The notes below the pieces were generated by a model, which ran no database searches, was not told the DNA's origin, and worked only from the letters and a program-made list of their open reading frames with translations. From positions 124,001 through 188,000 of the forward strand of contig NZ_JACHGJ010000004.1 of the NCBI RefSeq assembly GCF_014207565.1: DNA of 64,000 nucleotides, read 5' to 3'. Below, piece after piece: positions 61,274-64,000 of the stretch (position 1 is its first letter; every line of letters begins with the position of its first letter). This DNA comes from Spirochaeta isovalerica (GTDB lineage Bacteria > Spirochaetota > Spirochaetia > DSM-2461). The position numbers and the translations under genes were made by a program.

Positions 61274-63238
61274 TTACAGCAAAGAAAGGGGATCAATATC
61301 TATTTCACAGTAAATGCGGGAGGGGAAGCGGCTGTTGCGATAGACCTTTTCCAGCCTGGCGTGGGTTCCGGAAAAATCCCCGCTGCGCAGAAGGATCTGA
61401 AAACGGTGATTGCCCGAGATAATCGACAGAGGGCATTCAGACGGTCCGAGGAGCTCGAAAGTCCCGCTATTCACTTTCATCAGTTCCCGGGAGAAGGAGA
61501 AAGCCGCTTCTTTTACTTCTCCCGGATTCTTACCCCGGAATACGATTCTGAACAGACGACAGAAAGGGGGAAAATCAAGCATGTGGCGCAGTTCCAGCTC
61601 CCGGCTGTAAAACTCATCAATATTACCTTCCGCCGCGTTTCTTACAGCATCGGTACCGGGTTTGAAAGTCTGGATATAGACCTTTCCGTCATCGGAAAAA
61701 CGTCCCGCGCGACCGGCGACCTGGGTAATGAGGGAAAAAGTCCGCTCCGAAGCCCGGAAATCGGGAAGATTGAGTCCCGTATCGGCCAGAACGATCCCCA
61801 CCAGACTGACATCGGGAAAATTCAAGCCTTTGGCAACCATCTGCGTCCCCAGAAGGATATGGGATTCTCCCTTTCTGAATGCCTTAAGCGTTTCCTGCAT
61901 CACCCCTTTTTTTGAAGCGCTGTCCGTATCGAGCCGGCTGACTGTCAGATCGGGAAAAAGACGCTGGACTTCCTCCTCAATCTGTTCGGTTCCGAATCCC
62001 GAATATCCCACATCAAGCGATGAACATTCGGGACAGGTGTGCACCGGCCTCACCTTGTAGCCGCAATAATGGCAGACCATGAAATCACTGTTCTTATGAT
62101 AGGTCAGAGAGACCGAGCAATTACGGCACTTCATCTCATATCCACAGCTGCGGCAGTGAAAGAAATAGGAGAACCCTCTTCTGTTGAGAAACAGAATGGT
62201 CTGTTTGCCCCGGTTATGCGTCTCCCTTATGGCGCCGATGAGCTCGGGGGACAGGACTCCTTTCTTATCCTTCATATCGATAACGGTGATTTCCGGCAAT
62301 CCTCCGCCGGCCAGCCTCTTCGTCAGAGTCAGCTTTTTAATCACCTTTTTTTCCATGAGATGCCAGGCTTCCACCGAAGGAGTGGCGCTACCCATAATCA
62401 GAGACGCGCCGGAGGTTCGGCACCGCTTCATGGCGACCTGCCGACCGTGATAGCGGGGCGTCGAACCGGATTTGTAGGAGTTTTCGTGTTCCTCATCAAT
62501 AATGATCAGCCCGGGATTTTTCACGGGAGCGAATACGGCACTTCTGGCCCCGATAACCAGCAGGGCTTCGCCGCTCTGGATTCTCCGCCATTCTTTGAGT
62601 TTCTGCGATGGAGTCAGATGGGAATGCAATACGGCGCTTCCGCAATCAAAACGCCCCCTGATGACATCGACCAGCTGGTGGGTAAGGGATATTTCCGGTA
62701 CCAGATATATGACAGACTCGCCGCGATCAATGGCTTCGCGGGCCGCCTGAAGAAACACTTCCGTTTTCCCGGAACCGGTTATGCCGTATAAATAGTAAAA
62801 CCCGCCTTTCTCTTTCCGGATTTCCTCCAGTGCGACGGTCTGCTCCTCGGAAAGCCGCATGTCCCCGGAGGCATCGACGGGATCATCAAGACCTAAAGCG
62901 GGAATGTCTCTCTCCTGACGGCCGCCGGGCAGCATGACGGCAAGTGCTTCGCCAAGAGAACAGAGAGACAGAGAAGCCAGCCACCGGGCCAGTTCCAGCA
63001 GGTCCTCATCAAAAAGAGGTTCGCCGTCAACGACTTTCTCGATTTCCTTCAGCTCGAATCCCGAAGGGGCGGCTTCCGGCAGGCCGATCACCCAGCCGGT
63101 CAGTTTGCGCCTTCCGAAAGGAGCGGTTATCCGGCAACCGATCTTCACTTCTCCGTCTCCGGTCCACTTATAGGAGAAACTCTGGTTGACCGGTGTGTTA
63201 AAGGCGACCTCGACGATCTTATCTTCCAACAAGCGCAC
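61274..63238 (-). CDS. priA: Primosomal protein N' (replication restart helicase)
   Basis: A 654-residue PriA. N-terminal DNA-binding domain, helicase Walker A GITGSGKTEV, Walker B IIDEEHE, zinc ribbons with eight cysteines (CRSCGYEMKCRNC, CHYCGYKVRPVHTCPEC), then helicase motif V-VI (GTQMVAKGLNFPDV, QVAGRAGRF). It reloads the replicative helicase at stalled forks. Its start overlaps the UDG-like gene end by 20 nt. Confidence 0.94.
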   Translation of the reverse strand: MRLLEDKIVEVAFNTPVNQSFSYKWTGDGEVKIGCRITAPFGRRKLTGWVIGLPEAAPSGFELKEIEKVVDGEPLFDEDLLELARWLASLSLCSLGEALAVMLPGGRQERDIPALGLDDPVDASGDMRLSEEQTVALEEIRKEKGGFYYLYGITGSGKTEVFLQAAREAIDRGESVIYLVPEISLTHQLVDVIRGRFDCGSAVLHSHLTPSQKLKEWRRIQSGEALLVIGARSAVFAPVKNPGLIIIDEEHENSYKSGSTPRYHGRQVAMKRCRTSGASLIMGSATPSVEAWHLMEKKVIKKLTLTKRLAGGGLPEITVIDMKDKKGVLSPELIGAIRETHNRGKQTILFLNRRGFSYFFHCRSCGYEMKCRNCSVSLTYHKNSDFMVCHYCGYKVRPVHTCPECSSLDVGYSGFGTEQIEEEVQRLFPDLTVSRLDTDSASKKGVMQETLKAFRKGESHILLGTQMVAKGLNFPDVSLVGIVLADTGLNLPDFRASERTFSLITQVAGRAGRFSDDGKVYIQTFKPGTDAVRNAAEGNIDEFYSRELELRHMLDFPPFCRLFRIVFRGKNPGEVKEAAFSFSRELMKVNSGTFELLGPSECPLSIISGNHRFQILLRSGDFSGTHARLEKVYRNSRFPSRIYCEIDIDPLSLL

Positions 63239-63842
63239 CTTTGAGTTGTTTCAGGCTTTCCCAGACGGGCCGCTTCAATTTTCCGTTTATGAGAACGTCT
63301 GAAGGATGATATGTTCTGAATAGGGGAATGTCCCCCGTTCTGCCGGCAAGAGAGCCTTCTTCATCGAGGCCCAGCTGGAGAACGGCGATCGGCTCCACCG
63401 CTTTCAGGGTTCTCTCGAAATAGGGAAGGCAGGCTCCGAGGGCCTCGCTTCCGGGTTTCGCGGGATCTTTAACGGGACAGGAGACCCGGGCGATAACGGC
63501 GCAATCCCGTTCCAGTTCGAGATCGATAGCTTCCAGCCATTTGGAGAGAAAAAGATTCTCGTCGGCAGTAAAATGCCGCCCTTCCTCTGCAAGCGCCCGG
63601 GGAAGAGATCTGTTGACAATAAGCAGCTTTTTTTTCTCTCCTGAAGGATAGGGGGCCCGCAGCTCATTGTGCTCATGGAGGGAGCAGGCCCTGCACTCCC
63701 CGGGGTCCTTCGGAAGATCCACTTTCAGCTGCAATTTAAAGTGGGGAATCTCTCCCTTTTCAACGGAGAAACCGCCGTTCATATAATCCTCGAAATCATC
63801 GAGGATTTTCCAGTATTCAGTAAAGATCTGTCTCTGATTCAT
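63219..63842 (-). CDS. Family-4 uracil-DNA-glycosylase-like protein, catalytic motif degenerate
   Basis: A 207-residue protein with the four-cysteine pattern of [4Fe-4S] UDG (Cys50, Cys53 in CRACSL; Cys122, Cys138 in RVSCPVKDP and GACLPYF), an LQLG segment and the C-terminal TYHPSDVL (HPS near 179-181). The N-terminal catalytic GEAPG motif reads LIVNRSLPRA, so uracil excision by the standard mechanism is doubtful. It overlaps priA by 20 nt and truA by 26 nt. It may be a DNA-lesion sensor or a diverged nucleic-acid enzyme. Confidence 0.7.
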   Translation of the reverse strand: MNQRQIFTEYWKILDDFEDYMNGGFSVEKGEIPHFKLQLKVDLPKDPGECRACSLHEHNELRAPYPSGEKKKLLIVNRSLPRALAEEGRHFTADENLFLSKWLEAIDLELERDCAVIARVSCPVKDPAKPGSEALGACLPYFERTLKAVEPIAVLQLGLDEEGSLAGRTGDIPLFRTYHPSDVLINGKLKRPVWESLKQLKGALVGR

Positions 63843-64000
63843 ACAACACCCTATGTAAAAATAAGCCTCTTGCCGGAGCTGTCGGCCCTGCGGAATTCCT
63901 GTCTTTTGAAGCGAGGAGTTCCGCCATCGCCGCCCCGTCTTCGCCGGCTTCCGCCAGCTGCAGAATGGTTCCGGTCAGAGAGCGGACCATCCTCCAGAGA
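63817..64000 (-). CDS. truA: tRNA pseudouridine synthase TruA, C-terminal fragment at window edge
   Basis: The frame translates to RMVRSLTGTILQLAEAG...LLASKDRNSAGPTAPARGLFLHRVLY then ESETDLY and a TGA stop at 63819-63817. The GPTAPARGLFLHRV segment is diagnostic of TruA, which makes pseudouridine at tRNA positions 38-40. Only the last ~60 residues lie in the window; the rest continues beyond 64000. The 3' end overlaps the start of the UDG-like gene by 26 nt. Confidence 0.88.
   Translation of the reverse strand, partial: LWRMVRSLTGTILQLAEAGEDGAAMAELLASKDRNSAGPTAPARGLFLHRVLYESETDLY

Overview
The window is almost certainly from a free-living spirochaete. The strongest marker is a 663-residue cytoplasmic filament protein A (CfpA, 44590-46581), a spirochaete-specific protein. 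It sits beside a pyruvate-phosphate-dikinase-like gene, as I recall from Treponema. A eukaryotic-type IleRS, a K+-dependent membrane pyrophosphatase and a class III cyclase are compatible with this. GC is moderate (about 50-55% in lines I sampled by eye), except the first ~2.9 kb, which is clearly AT-richer (about 25-40%). I see no rRNA, tRNA, CRISPR array, insertion sequence or phage gene. Most genes are on the minus strand.

Region 1 (about 1-13,460, minus strand) is a surface-glycopolymer cluster read from right to left. It starts with a winged-helix regulator, then rfbA-rfbC-rfbD (dTDP-rhamnose), an inserted AAA/DUF4143 ATPase with its own promoter, rfbB, ugd, a LicD-like phosphotransferase, a CDP-glycerol glycerophosphotransferase-like protein, an ABC-2 exporter permease and an unusual tandem ABC ATPase. 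It ends in an AT-rich trio: a stand-alone asparagine-synthase-like PP-loop protein, a DUF362 protein and a TagD-like cytidylyltransferase. Together these look like a teichoic-acid-like, glycerol-phosphate/rhamnose-containing polymer in a diderm. A NusG-family antiterminator paralogue is transcribed divergently. The gap between it and the regulator holds two matching palindromes centred 52 bp apart.

Region 2 (14-40 kb) is mostly housekeeping: thiI, fmdB-like, a Uma2 nuclease, hisF-hisH, ileS, an EamA transporter, aminopeptidase P, mannose-1-phosphate guanylyltransferase, membrane pyrophosphatase, cmoA-cmoB (tRNA wobble uridine modification), a flavin reductase, YitT, a TerB-DnaJ protein, YgiQ radical SAM, a hotdog thioesterase, an adenylate cyclase, a ParA/MinD ATPase and a J-domain protein.

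Region 3 (41-53 kb) is a spirochaete-specific block: Asp-box/DUF4015 hydrolase, TPR protein, a large single-pass protein with a LysM-like C-terminus, CfpA, a 313-residue partner, and a PPDK-like protein whose ATP-binding domain looks inactivated. It ends at a strong terminator.

Region 4 (53-64 kb) has an M15 carboxypeptidase, a CheA-like kinase with serine in place of the Hpt histidine, def-fmt-PASTA, a two-component system preceded by two related small secreted proteins, priA, a family-4 uracil-DNA-glycosylase-like protein lacking the catalytic motif, and the 3' end of truA.

The observations most worth checking are the twin operators controlling the NusG paralogue, a -10-like box 6-7 nt before the start codon of several genes that lack a Shine-Dalgarno (probable leaderless mRNAs), an orphan terminator upstream of the guanylyltransferase gene that implies an undescribed small RNA or leader, and several enzyme-like proteins missing a key catalytic residue (PPDK-like, CheA-like, UDG-like, cyclase). 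All coordinates and motifs were read by eye. Family names come from recognised motifs, not database searches.
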